From NCBI GenBank assembly GCA_028583415.1, contig CM053272.1, forward strand, positions 44,756,699 through 44,820,698: a DNA stretch of 64,000 nucleotides, read 5' to 3'. A program made the position numbers and the translations under genes. The notes beneath the pieces are model-generated. The model did not search any database, was not told the DNA's origin, and saw only the letters and a program-made list of their open reading frames with translations. Origin of the DNA: Protea cynaroides. Its lineage: Eukaryota > Streptophyta > Magnoliopsida > Proteales > Proteaceae. This document shows positions 24,703 through 36,726 of this stretch, piece after piece. Within the stretch, counting starts at the first letter, position 1, and every line of letters starts with the position of its first letter.

Positions 24703-27587
24703 TAAAGGATTGATTCTTGTGTATTTTCAATGGTAACTTTTATTATTGGCATTGATTAGCTTTTTGGTTAAACTCTTGACCTCCATGTGTAAGGGGTTGA
24801 TGTCTTCAATCTTGAAAATGAAATATGAATAAAAGATGTGCAAGATCACTCTCATTGAATTAAAAAAAATTTAATAATAAGAGAAAATATTAATAGAATA
24901 TTCTATGAGAGAGTACATGGAAAAACTTGAGAAACTTGGATTTTTTTTTTTTTTTTTTTTTTTGAGGAAGAAAATTGGTCAATGCAATTGAAAAGCGAAA
25001 AGCAAGGTGGAAAAACTGTTGGTGGAAAAACTGTTGAATAGACTGCCGATCAGTTAACAAGTTGCTTGTTACCAAGTAGTTGGTTGGGACTAAAAGGGGT
25101 CGGAAGAACTTGCACATCTTTCCTTTAGTTTTGTTGCTTGTTTGGTCTTGCACCAGCATAAGAGGTCATTGGGCCACTCCATCGGGTGTTTATGTAATAA
25201 TTTTTTTTTCATATTCTTAGGGGAGGCAAGAATAATAAGATTAATATAGTAATAAAATTTACAACCTAAGATAAGATTGTCATCTGTGGTCTGTCTCTAT
25301 CAAATTTGGGAGACCAGTAGAGGTGTTTGGTATACAAAAAAAATCTATTCTTCCTCAGTGTTAACAAGATTTGCGATGAGGATAGTTCAGAAGCTAGTTT
25401 GTCTAACCTTGTATACAAATCAATATTCACCCATAAAGTCTCAATCATATTGACAATCCACAACTAGGCCTAAGGAGTTGCAGCAATCTCATTAAGGCAA
25501 ACAATAACCATTTTTGAATCAGAACTGTATCACATTCTAAAGCCAAATGCCCAAAAAAGATCATTTCTCTTTCGTCATTTTTTTTGGGTGGCAGATAACA
25601 AACGTATTCATTACATGATAAGCCAATGGCATCAGACTTACAATATCTAATAACTAAAAGGTACAAAGAGGATAAGGTACGAAGAGGATAAATCATGGTA
25701 CATGTACATGACATTGTTAATTCATACTTCTCTGTTTGATTGATTAACTTTGAACCTGAAATAAAAGGTACAAGCATGTACCAGAATCTTTTCCCTAAAA
25801 AAATTAAACTTCGATAATACCTAGTGAAGTGTTACATGTCACTTTCTACACAAGGCAAGACATGTGGAAGTGTTACATAGGGAAGCCCTGGAGGACCCCC
25901 TTATCTTAAATTGGGGACCGCTGCGCGCTTAAGAAACTGTATTTATCATTCCGTTCTAGCTGTTCACATCAACCCTATTAATATCCATGTAAATATCATC
26001 TTATGGGAATTCAGTTCAGTTCAATGGGTGAGGGTTGAAAATTGAATCAAAATGGCTTATTAATCGGTTTCAATTTGATGATTTTTAAACAGTTATGGTT
26101 TCGGTTTCGATTTTACAATTGATTTATGATCTGTTTGAGTTGCCATATCTAAGCTTGGGCTCAATTGGGATCAAACATGTCTAACTAAACCCACTAGAGA
26201 GAAATATACTATTAGGTAGGTTCGATTTAAATGGTTCATCATGGAGGCTTTTAAATGTATTTGATTTTAACGGTTTATAAATCGGTTTGAAACTTTCAAT
26301 TTTTTGATTCAAAACGAATTGAAATGTTTAATTAAATAATTCTATTTTTAAAATTAGAATCGAACCATTTAATAATCAGTTGACTATTAACACTCATGTT
26401 CAAATGATTGATAAGACTAATTGGTTGGCTCATCCTAGTATAGATCACCTTTACTAATGTCTTTCATGAGATTCTATCACCGTCTATATCCAATAGGTAA
26501 CAAGTAACGGCGATGGAATCTGATACATGCAAAAGAACCGGCTTTAGTTTTCTGATTGGTTGTCTTTATGCCTTTATGGGGATCTTAAATCCGTCTCTCT
26601 GCCCGTTTTCTGGGTTCCTGCTTCTTGGTTCTTTTTCGATTACATTCTTCTTACGTACAGAAAACCCAGCTCTTTGGCTTACCTTTCTGGCTGGAAAGTG
26701 AGCTTCTGTCTAACACAGTTCACAGAGACGGGCGTGTTTTGTATAGATATTTGTATGAATTGGTCCCCAGTAGTAGGCTGTAGGCGATCAGTAGGCACAC
26801 TGTGAGGGTAACGGAAATGAGGTATTGCTTTATGATTACCAGATGAATTATCAGCCATGATGCTAGCTAGCTATAGGTTGCCTGCACCTACGGCAACAAC
26901 AGACATTATAAGAACCGCAATCAAATCCTTTCCTGCGGTTGTCAAGGGCTGGATTTCAGCTGGTCCACCCCCCAATATATTGACAGGCGGTCAGACTAAA
27001 CCCAGATCCTTGGATCGGCGGCAAAAATGTCGAGGAGACGATTTGGATCCATAAGAACCTCTCTCTGTCTCTCTCTCTTTGTATATCATCTCCCTCTTCC
27101 TCTCTCCTTCCCTTGTCTCTTTTCCTTTCCGTAATTCCAAAGCCCCAACATTCATCTGGGGGTTTCTGCTTCCTCGTACGTATAACAAAACCTCTGAAAG
27201 TACCAGTCAGAATAGGCCGATAGAATATGATAAAAAAAGAAAAGATAGAGAAAGAGACCCAAGGACGGTGAGAGGATGGTTTCTGTTAAAAATTAAATAA
27301 ATAAATAAATTTGTGTCCATTTCTTTTGCCTGAAATCTGAATATTCGTTACAATCGCTGTTATTTTTTCAAATCACAAAGGTTTCTATTCTAATATATGT
27401 TATTATGATGTATCAATTCTGATTGGTAGATAAAAAGAATAATCTAAATTAATCACATGTCAAATTAAATAATCTATAATTCAATTAAATATCCTTTCTT
27501 ATATTGCCATGGATTCGATGTATATTCATGCATAATTTTTAATACTTTAGAGATTATTATAGACTTCAACTCTCAGTAGATGTATAT
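24703..27587. other. Intergenic region
   Basis: This is AT-rich spacer with a doubled 16-base word (ggtggaaaaactgttg, about 25009-25040), a T homopolymer and a degenerate 'aatcggtttcgattt' block (26040-26400). Bases about 26510-27300 are less AT-rich, with pyrimidine-rich stretches (27058-27130) that look like a plant leader or non-coding RNA exon. No protein is recognisable. Confidence 0.45.
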
Positions 27588-27687
27588 TGTTGGGAATAAT
27601 CCTACATTACTTGTTTAAAATTTTAAGAACCTTATATATGTGAGAGCCTTTTCATTTATTCAAACTTTTGAGTTGAAAATTTTAATA
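27588..27687 (+). mobile_element. TRIM-type LTR with primer-binding site
   Basis: An LTR-like segment begins tgttgggaataatcctacat and is followed directly by tggcattagagt. That resembles the tRNA-iMet primer-binding site (tggtatcagagc) placed after a left LTR. It belongs to the same family as 38262-38606, 58414-58718 and 59718-59824. The rest of the element is not evident. Confidence 0.7.
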
Positions 27688-27701
27688 TGGCATTAGAGTT
27701 T

Positions 27702-29584
27702 TAATTTCCTTCCATCTCTGTCAAAAAAAAAAAAAAAAAACATTCCTTCCATCCATTCTTCCCTTGCCCCCCACCATTTGCACCGGAGTTTAAGGAACTG
27801 TCCATGTCCTCGATGGTGCCCTCTAACTTTTTACAGTATTGCTCTCTATCAGTCTCTCTCTCTCTCTCTCTCTCTCTCATCCATGAGAGAGGCTATGACT
27901 ATGACTGTGCAAAAGCAAGCACCTAGGCACTCATCTCTCCCACACCCGCAGTCCCCCACCCCCCAAACTTTAAGCTTTTAACAGTTCAGATAGATTTGAA
28001 GAATGGTGGTGACTGGTGAGTGCAAACCCTTTTCAAATATGGACGAGAGGATGATGGTGTCATGTCATGGTCCCCCACCATAACATGCAGATACCCAAAC
28101 GATAGCTTGGATTCCATCTCTTCCTTGTAAACTTGTCAAAAACTTCCATATGGAAATGGTACCACCACCTCTTCTTTGATTCTCTTGCCTCTCTAATTTT
28201 TGCACTAAAGGTTGAAAGAGCTTATCATCATTGGATGCCACTGCTGGTGGTATACTGTTCTTACCTGCTTTTGGTTCTGGTGGGGCCTCATGCATGTGTA
28301 GCCTACTTACACGCAATTGCTCTCTCAATGAACACAAGATATTTAAAATGAAACCCAAATGGGTTATATATAAAACCTGCTTCCTCTTCTTTTTCCTTTA
28401 AATTTTAAAAATAAACCTCAATAAATCAATTCAATTGGACCCTCCAATAATTATTACTTAATTAGCTAGCTATATAGCTAGTTAACCGTGTTTATGAAAA
28501 TTTTGAGCCACTAGTATCTAGTCCATGGAGCATAATTGATACATAATCTTCTATATGATCTATATGATCGCATCCAGTAGCCACTAGTTAAAGAATTCTA
28601 ATTCCATACAGTATTCTAAGGTTCCAATTTATTATTGTTACTTATTTTAAAAAGGGTTTTTTTTTTGTGGTAATATTACAAAGGGCTTATAAGTTATCCT
28701 AGACGGATAATTGATCAGATTTCTGCTACATGGTAGATCAGATGAAGCCCAAATTATATGGGTAGGCAAAGCTTAAGGTCCCCAACCTATATGTCGAGTT
28801 TCATGAGTATGAACAAATTCGTCAATGGGATGCATTCTCTTTCTACTGTACCACATGTACTTCATTCCCTCTCCTCTTGCATAGTAAGGTATATGAAGAG
28901 CTTTAAATGTAATTTGATCATTAATTCCCGTGGTAATGAGATTTTTAGGCAATGACACATCCGTTTTATTAGAAAATAATTTACAATTTCTAGTTTCTAT
29001 TAGTTTATAAGTGCTCATGAATACTTGATGGAGACATTGAAATGAAAATCTCTAATATACTCTTTTTTTCTTTCTTTTTTTTAATAAACAGAAATTTTCA
29101 GAAATTTTAATATATTGGGAAGGTATTTTCCAACACAAACTTTATGGGCTTTTATCGGTCCGTTATCAGTTCGGTCTCAGTATCGCTTTGGTTCACTATA
29201 TGTATATGAACAAATTGGTTTAATGGGCTATATCAGGTCATTATTGGGTTGGTTCGGTTTTGGTCTTGTTTTACTACATTTATATTTCATAAATGTTGTC
29301 TTAGTGGATTCTTATCGGTCTACTATCAGGTTGGTTCAGATTTACCAATTAGTCTGGACCGGTTTTAATTTTTTATCGGGCTATAAAAATACAACACATT
29401 ACTATCCAACGAGGTTCGGTTTCGGTTTGGACTAGACCAAATCGGGCTGTTTTGGTTTTGATTTTCGATTTAAACTCAATTTTGACACCCCTATATCTAA
29501 CCCATCCATTAATTAAAGGCCCTAGGTTGGGGTTGAGGAAAATTCAGGACACCAAGAATCAAACACGACACAAAACACACCAAG

Positions 29585-29616
<32 letters not shown>

Positions 29617-29689
29617 GGGTTTTCTTGGGGATTTTGTGAGATTTTGGTTTAAACCCGAATTGGGAACAGAAACCTCCAAGCTCTTTTTT
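27702..29689. other. Intergenic region with simple repeats and a hAT-like block
   Basis: This holds an A run, a CT run (27857-27879), AT-rich spacer, and from about 29130 to 29500 a 'ggttcggttttggt ... tttgacacccctat' block resembling the right end of the hAT-like family. A GT-AT microsatellite (29585-29616) follows. No gene is seen. Confidence 0.5.
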
Positions 29690-31110
29690 GTAAGATTAGT
29701 TTTCATGTCGAATTTGCTTATGGAGCCTAATATCCATGCAAAGGGCAAGGCTTTCTTTATGAATAATGTTGATTAGATCTCCATAGGTGATATTCTCATA
29801 AAGAATGTTCCCCTCATGTTCATCTTGAATTTTTTTATTTGATATTCTCAGAGAATAATGTTGATAATCCAGTGAGAAATTTTTCTTTCCAGCAAGGAAG
29901 ATTAGCATCTTCTCTTGTCAGGACTTTGGTCATGAAGGTATCTTTATACCATTTGAAATCATGTATTTTCTTGTATTTGAGATTTGATAATTGTTTAGAA
30001 GATCGGTCTTTCAACCTAGTTGGATCTCCTAAAAAGAATTTGATTATGTTGAAAATCAATGTGTTGACAGCATTGCTCATAGGTTCATCAATTTCATCAA
30101 GAGTTGGTTCACCATTTTGATTGAGACGGATAGCTGAAAGAATTTTCATTTTTTGATTGGTGGTGAGAGTATAGTCCCACCATCCTTTGAGTTGACCAGA
30201 AAAATCAGAGACAATGATCTCTGCAATAACTCTGTCAGTGTATTCTTTGAAATGATAGGCATTACTTACCATCGTCATTTCTTGGAATTTGTTGATCAGA
30301 TTATAATCTGACATTCCATCAATGTTTCATTCATAAATGGTTCCACTGGTATAAGTTGCTTGGGAGTTATGACCTCTTTCTTCAATTTAAAGGTCAGGGA
30401 ACGATGGCCGTGGATAATAATTTTGGATATTTTGATAATTGGTTTGAAGTTGTGAAACAATTTTAGGTATTATTTGATCCTCAGTAGAGGTTTGGGAGAA
30501 ATTTGAAAGAGATTCTGTATCAATAATATTTAAATTATGACTCTCTTCATCAGGAATTTGGATTTGAGTTTGAGGTGTGTCAGACACAATCAAATATTTG
30601 AGTTTGTGATCAATTTGTTTTAAAAGTTCATTTTTATCAATTTGATTGAGCAATTCCATTTGGTTAAACTCTCTAAGGGATTTTTTGGATAAAGAAAAAT
30701 GAGTGAATAAGGGTTTGAATTTTGGTTCAACTTCTAATGGTTTGGTAGATGTACTAGGGACATCGATGTTGGTATTTTGCAAAGTATTCTCTAATTGGTT
30801 TAATTGGGAACCGATTTGGAGATACTGATTTGTATAATTTGATTGATCAATTAGTTTTTTTAGATCCTTCAGAAACCTCTTCCGTATTTTTGAAAGGAGC
30901 AGCTTTGATTTCCATATTTTTCATTTGTAACATGATGAATGCTAATGGAGGATGGATAGACTCCATGATTTTGTTATCACAAATTTTTCAAGTGATAGTG
31001 GCTTTATAGGCCATGTTGATATTTGTGAAAGGATAAGCAATTTTGTGTGTGATGGTATAACATTCCAAATAAATATAAAATAAAATATTCATTTCATATT
31101 TAGTCATATG
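29690..31110 (-). pseudogene. Endogenous caulimovirid fragment: movement-protein end and coat-protein region
   Basis: On the - strand, broken frames resemble the polyprotein of plant pararetroviruses of the petuvirus/florendovirus kind. Around 30830-31100 is a stretch like the C-terminal end of the viral movement protein. About 30387-30782 is a Gln/Ser/Asn-rich linker. From 30314 to 29835 comes the coat/gag-like domain with its characteristic Leu-Lys-Gly-Trp-Trp-Asp core. The frame shifts near 29835-29908, after which coding similarity continues to about 29696. Stops and shifts break the frame in several places and no zinc knuckle, reverse transcriptase or RNase H follows. It is therefore a dead, partial, old insertion. 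Family assignment rests on the gag-like core and the protease motif at 32637-32924. Confidence 0.72.
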
Positions 31111-32460
31111 ATCATACCAACAAACCTATGTATTCTATCTCACCTTCAAAACCCATGTACATCATCTCATTTTCAAATAGATAAACCCAAACTTAGGATA
31201 TATTTTGATCTTCCTAAACACCAAAAGATACGAGAATGGCTCTTGAACCATTTCTCCAAAGAAGACCAACAAATTATCAAATTAAATTGGTATGATTGTA
31301 TGAATAGACTCAAAGTAAATATTTCATTTTTTGTCTATTTCGATAATTATATTGAAATTCATGAGATGTTTGACACAATGAAACATCTCCACAAACTCCA
31401 ACCATTTGACCAAATAGAAGTTTTAAGTAAAATTTACAAAAGATTTAACGATTTCAAACTTTTAAATTCTCCAATTATCTCTTATTGAACTTCCAAACCT
31501 GATGATCCTCCAGATGATACTGCAAAACTAGCCTTTGTTTTATCTCTCCAAATCAAAACCCTAAAACTGTAGATCTGACCACAAACCAAGCATCTACTTC
31601 AAAAATTCCCAACAAGATCTCTGATTTGTCAATTCTGGATAAACATGATGACTTTTTCAAATCCAAAATTGATTATCCTAATCCAACTATTCCACCTGAT
31701 TTACATCAGATAGTTGAAGGATTTCAGTCACACCAAATCAAAAAGTTGTAAACCCTGAGTTTACTACACATCCAAGTTCAAAATTAGTAGACCTTAGGTC
31801 TTATCCTAAATCTACTCTTGATCAAAATTTAAGATCCCTAGCAAGAAATCTTTCAAACCAGAAACTTTTGGAGTTCCCCAAAAGAAAATTTCAGAAAACA
31901 ATCCAAAATTGATAAACTTTGAGTATGGCCAAGCGTAAAACCCGGTTTACACTCCCATAAAACAATATGATATTCCAAAAAAAGAATCTGGTTGTCAAAC
32001 ACAAATTATCCATTTTGGATTATCCTAAATTTCGAAAGAAAATTCAAATTATTTTCTCAAAATTAATTTCAAAGATTCTACGAATCAAATATTAGAATCC
32101 AGGATTATTCTTATTCCAAATAACTTAGATCACAAATTACCAAAAGATTTAGGAATCATCAAATTCTCAGTTTTAAAAACTGATCAAAACACTACTCATG
32201 ATAATCAAATTTGTCACCATGAGTATTTATCCCAATTATCTTTGGTACAACTCAATCAAAATGATCCTTGGATACAAAGTCCTATTTCTAGATTTCTTAT
32301 CCACAACAAAATATCAAAACATGAGTCTTCTCAACAAAATAAGAATGACACAAATTCATTTAATAAAATACAAATTATAATCAAAATTTCAAAATCCAAA
32401 AGATATAAGTCTGTATCTAGGGTTTTCAAAAACTGAAAATACCAAAGATATAAAGAAATT
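31111..32460 (+). pseudogene. Degenerate coding block in opposite orientation inside the viral fragment
   Basis: A + strand open frame of about 126 codons (31108-31488) is followed by further broken frames to about 32436. The composition is Lys, Asn, Ile and Phe rich, like the neighbouring viral pieces. I do not recognise a domain. It lies between two - strand viral segments, so it may be an inverted part of the same integrated virus or of a second copy. No host gene function is apparent. Confidence 0.45.
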
Positions 32461-32636
32461 TTGCATAAATCTAATGGTTGTCTTAAAATTAAATTTGTGT
32501 TTAAATTTTTGACTAGGCAGAATTTCTGTTTGAGACAAAAACCTTTGTTGCAGATGTAGACATTTGATAATTGATAATCAACCTAAAGATAGGAACAATT
32601 TGCTCGAGTCAATTTTTAGAAAGTTTTTTCAAAATA

Positions 32637-32924
32637 TTAGGTTGGAATTAAACCTTCTTGGAGGCAATTCAATTGAGCGCCTGAATCAATCAAGGCACAC
32701 GTTTTGATTTTGAAGACTCCAGAGACGACTAACCTGATGGTAATATACCATGGTTGCCAGATAGGTCTACTGACAGTTTGGATTTGTGAAGTGACGTTTT
32801 GATTAAATTCAGATGTTGAACCTTTTAATTTTGAAATTTCTATTTTAATTTGTTTAATTTTTCTTTGGAGATTTTGAGTGATTATTTGGGAATTAATCAT
32901 TTGAGGTTGTGATATATTCCACAA
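32637..32924 (-). pseudogene. Endogenous caulimovirid aspartic-protease fragment
   Basis: A - strand open frame of 95 codons ends with the retroviral-type protease active site Asp-Ser-Gly-Ala followed by the 'LNC-x-QEG' context typical of caulimovirid polyproteins. The frame is interrupted right after this and no reverse transcriptase follows. In an intact virus the protease lies downstream of the coat region. Here, on the same strand, it lies upstream of it, so the insertion is rearranged. Confidence 0.75.
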
Positions 32925-34349
32925 GTTTGAAAAAAGAATTTGTGATAGTAAATGATCAGATAATCCATTCTAATATTGTAAATCATACCAACAACTCTTT
33001 TTTGTTTATTGAAGAAAGTTTAACTGGTCTGCACTTCAACTAAAGAGGAGTATGGTCTTGAGCATCTCATCCTAAAAAATGTGCAAAACCCCCATCTCCT
33101 GTAATTGAAGTTCCTATAATACCCTTCGCATTTATCCAACCATCCACAAAAGCCTCCTTTCAAAAATTATTCCCCAAAAAACCCCTCCCTTGTTTATTTT
33201 CTCATTTTTCAACGAAAGTAATTGTAGCATTTTCTTAAAAAGCATGTAAGAGCTCTAATAGTCCAATATATAAAATAATAGAGATATTCACAAAGTCAGT
33301 ACCTCTCTATATTTACAAAAAACATATTCACCAATATAATTAAACAAACTTTACACTCATTTATATAGTTTAGTAAGTTTCACTAGGTCTAAAAAAACAA
33401 AAAAGAAATATGAAGTAAGTTATATATATATATATATAAGTTTCACTCTTTCATATAGTTTAGTAAGGTCATACATAGCCTGCCAGCCTAGCAGCCTTTT
33501 TTTACCCTTAAAATATATGCATGTGAAATTTCTCTGAACAAGAAATATGAAGAGATGGGATATCAAAAATGTTCTGAAAAATCAAATTTAATATGTTTTT
33601 TTGACCCTTATAATCATGTTTGAATTCTTTACTTGTTTTAAGGAAATTTGTTGAAGGAATCGCTAAGGGTACAAGATATATAATTCATAGTTTGCAACAG
33701 AGAAAGCGCCCCCATGATCTGGAATTGATTTTGGAGGAAATGCAGAAATTTTGAAATAGTTATGTATTTTCTCTTACTAATTAAAGTGAATGCACTTATT
33801 TTCATTATTGGGTATTGATCACTCCTCATTTGAAGGATATATAGGTAGGTTATTATGAATTCACTTATGTATCCATTGATGGCTGGAGCTAATAATATGT
33901 GAAATTATTTTAAAAAGTTGGGTAAATTATTCGTACTTCCATTGAACTTAGCCATAATTCTAGGTTGTACTTAAAGTTTTGAACAGTTACAATTGTTCCA
34001 ATTTAGTTTTCATGGGATATTTATACTGGTTATTCAATGATGTTGAGAATGCGCATGTTGTGTTCATGTTCAAGGTTTGCAAAAATGGACAACTTGGAGA
34101 AAAAGAAGGGATGGTTTGGTTGCCTCATGCACCTTCTTCGGTTGCTGATGATGTAGTTCAAGTCTTGCGATGTGGAAGGGTGAAAATTAAAATTCACTCC
34201 TCCTATTAAGGATAGCTTTGACATTAAAACATTGATTATGATGTAACATCATCCTGTAATAGAAATAAGTAGTGGATCGACTAGGGCTACATGTAACATC
34301 TTTTTCAAATAAAGAAAAACAGTTGTAATTGTTTGAAATGTTAAGATAT
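32925..34349. other. Intergenic region with one unrecognised open frame
   Basis: This is AT-rich spacer with a short TA run (33423-33439). At 33979-34209 on the + strand lies an open frame whose second half (about 34035-34209) has a coding-like look ('KNGQLGEKEGMVWLPHAPSSVADDVVQVLRCGRVKIKI'-type run, shown here only in part) ending in TAA. I cannot assign it. It may be an exon of a decayed gene. Confidence 0.4.
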
Positions 34350-34772
34350 GAAAAAAAAAATCAGCTACCTCTTATAATAGTTTCAAAACATCACCTACCA
34401 CTCATACCTTTAAAAAAACATCAACTACCACCCAAACGTTTACCACCATTAATCAAATAGATCCACTAAGATTAACCAATTCCGTTAGTTGCTGATGTCA
34501 TCCAAAAATAAATTTTAATTGGACAATAATACCCTAAAGAATATGTTGAAAGACGATTTTACCCTCCCTCAGTTAACTCACCATACACCCCCAAAGACGG
34601 GTTTTTTTCCCCGATCTATCATTCGTCGTCTTCTTCCTCCTCTGCTATTTTTTTTCTTTCCATTTATCATTCTGGTCTTCCGTCTTCTTCTTCTTCCTCG
34701 TCTGCTACTTATTTTTTTACTTCTATCATTCTGGTCTTCCGTCTTCTTATTCTTCCTCCTCTGGTTCACTTC

Positions 34773-35549
34773 GGCCCCGTTTGATAACACTCAAACTCCT
34801 TACTTCTTAGCTTCGAAGCTAATCCGGAGTAGAATGGCGATTGATAAACACGGTTCAAGTTTTGACTCCAATGGAGTAAACCGCTCTAAAAATGTCTTTG
34901 GGAGCTAAAAAACTGGAGCTAAAAAAATTTACTTTTCTTGCTCCGGAGCTATTACCACTACTGACTGCCATTACCACCACCACTGGCACTGCCATCATCA
35001 CCACTACCCCTCTACCGCCACCATCCCCACCACCACCCGCCACCCACAGCCGCCACCTTCGCCACCACCATTCACCACCACCACTTGTCACTGACGCTGG
35101 CACCACCACCCACCACCTACCACCATTGCCGCCACCACCGCCTCCACCAACTATCACCACTATCGCCACCACCACCCACCCACCATCTACCACCACTGCC
35201 GCCACCACCACCAGCACCACCACCACCCACCACCACCACCACCACCGCCACCACCACCACCACCCATCCCCACTGCCACCACCCACCACTCACGCCTCTA
35301 CCACCACCATCGTGGCCACCACCACCCCTTACCAGCACCGACGTCGCCACCACTACCACCACCCCCCCACCGCCACCAATACCACCACCACCACCATCAA
35401 ATAGCATTCTGGAAGCATAGTCTTTTGATTTTAGAGCAGCATTATCAAACAACATTCTACTTCAAAAATCCTAACTCTGGAGAAGAAGTAGAAAATGACT
35501 CCGGACCAGAAGTAGCTCCATGGGAGCTGAAGTGTTATCAAACGGGGCC
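34773..35549. mobile_element. 777-bp MITE with CCA-repeat core, nested in MULE-2
   Basis: The ends ggccccgtttgataacact and its exact complement form perfect 19-bp inverted repeats. TTC occurs next to both ends as a possible 3-bp duplication. The subterminal parts have scattered complementary words (ctccggag, gagctaaa). The core (about 34965-35400) is a CCA/CAC/CCG-type repeat. Confidence 0.85.
34965..35400. repeat. Degenerate (CCA)n minisatellite, about 435 bp
   Basis: The + strand is nearly free of G and made of CCA, CAC, CCG and CTA triplets. The - strand reads as GGT-rich. Long open frames here (Thr/Pro/His on one strand, Gly/Val/Trp on the other) are by-products of the repeat and not genes. 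Confidence 0.93.
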
Positions 35550-36726
35550 TTCTTCTTCTATCGAATGCTTTCGATTCTGTTAATTCTTTCATTTGATTCA
35601 ACTTCTTCTTCTGTCTTCACTTCTTCTTCCTCCTTCTCCTCCTCCTTCTTCTTCTTCCTCCACTCTACGTTGTTTTCTGGTCTTCTTCTTCTTCTTCCTC
35701 CTCTGTTTTTTTTTTTTTTTTCAATTCTTTCGTTTGTCTTTTTCTTCCTCCTCTGCTACTTTTTTTTTTATTATTTCATCTTCTCGTTCTGATTCTTCTT
35801 TTTCTGTAGTGTAAGTTGGAAATCATCTTCAGCCACTCTCTTTCATTCTTCTAAACAATGGAAATTGGAATTTTTTTGTGTAGTAAAACCCTAATCTTCT
35901 AATCGGAGTGGCTGAAGATTTAGGAATATTGTTGCATTTGGATGATTAACGTTTCAATACTTCTCATCTCTTCCTTTTTATTCTCTCACTTTCATTCCAA
36001 AATCCTTTTGCAAAACTCATACCGTGAATCATCCTCTCCAGCTTTGGTTTGGGGCAGAGGCGGTTCCTCTCTCCAGTTTCGTTTGTTTTCGTAGGCCGTT
36101 CCTCTCTCCAATCCATGAAGAAGAAAATTTCTTGGGGAAGAAATAGCCCCATGTTTCCGCCTTCCTCTCTATCTCTCTTTCTGTGTCTTTCTGTTTGTTA
36201 TTTTCTTTCCTTCTTCCCTCTTTCTCCCCAGAATCTGAAAACGTCGAGCAGCAAATGAAAGAATCATGAATGTTCGATGGCTACAAAGAACTATATGCCA
36301 TAAAAAAAAATGGTTGTTTTGGCACGTCTCCACAAATATGGGATTTATAAGAAGTTTTTCAAGTGAGTAAAGCAAGATACTCGATGGTAATGTAGCATGC
36401 ATGAGTTGAATGACGCCATTAAGTTCAACTTGAATCTAGGATTGCAAAGATTTGCAGAGGACACGATGGTCGTTGGTCACTGGCTTTTACAGTTCCGATG
36501 ATTAATAATTAAGTAATTAACTTGATTTATGATGGTAAAAGACGGTTATATTAGTAATATTACTACTTTTAAAAAAAATTCAATTGAAAACAAAAAAGTT
36601 AAAATTGTTTAACGGTGATTTCAGTCACCTTCGTCAGGTACTTGGGTGTACAGTTAATGTTTTTTGAAAAATGTGGATGGTAATTGATGTTTCAAAACTA
36701 TTATGGGGAGTAGCTGATTTTTTTCC

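Larger units (their letters stand above)
34350..36726. mobile_element. MULE-2: Mutator-like element with a nested MITE
   Basis: The left end is gaaaaaaaaaatcagctacc and the right end is its near-complement (gtagctgatttttttcc). Similarity continues inward for more than 100 bases (tttcaaaacatca / tgatgtttcaaaac). The subterminal block with 'caataatacccta ... tgttgaaagacgatt' matches MULE-1 and MULE-3, so the three are one family. No transposase is present. The interior is rich in CTT/TTC and includes the 777-bp MITE at 34773-35549. No captured gene was recognised and no clean 9-bp duplication was found. Confidence 0.75.

Noticed and set aside
34892..35455. Several open frames of 110-170 codons, Thr/Pro/His-rich on + and Gly/Val/Trp-rich on -
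   Set aside because: They are produced by the CCA-type repeat core of a MITE. All frames are open because the repeat lacks stop codons.
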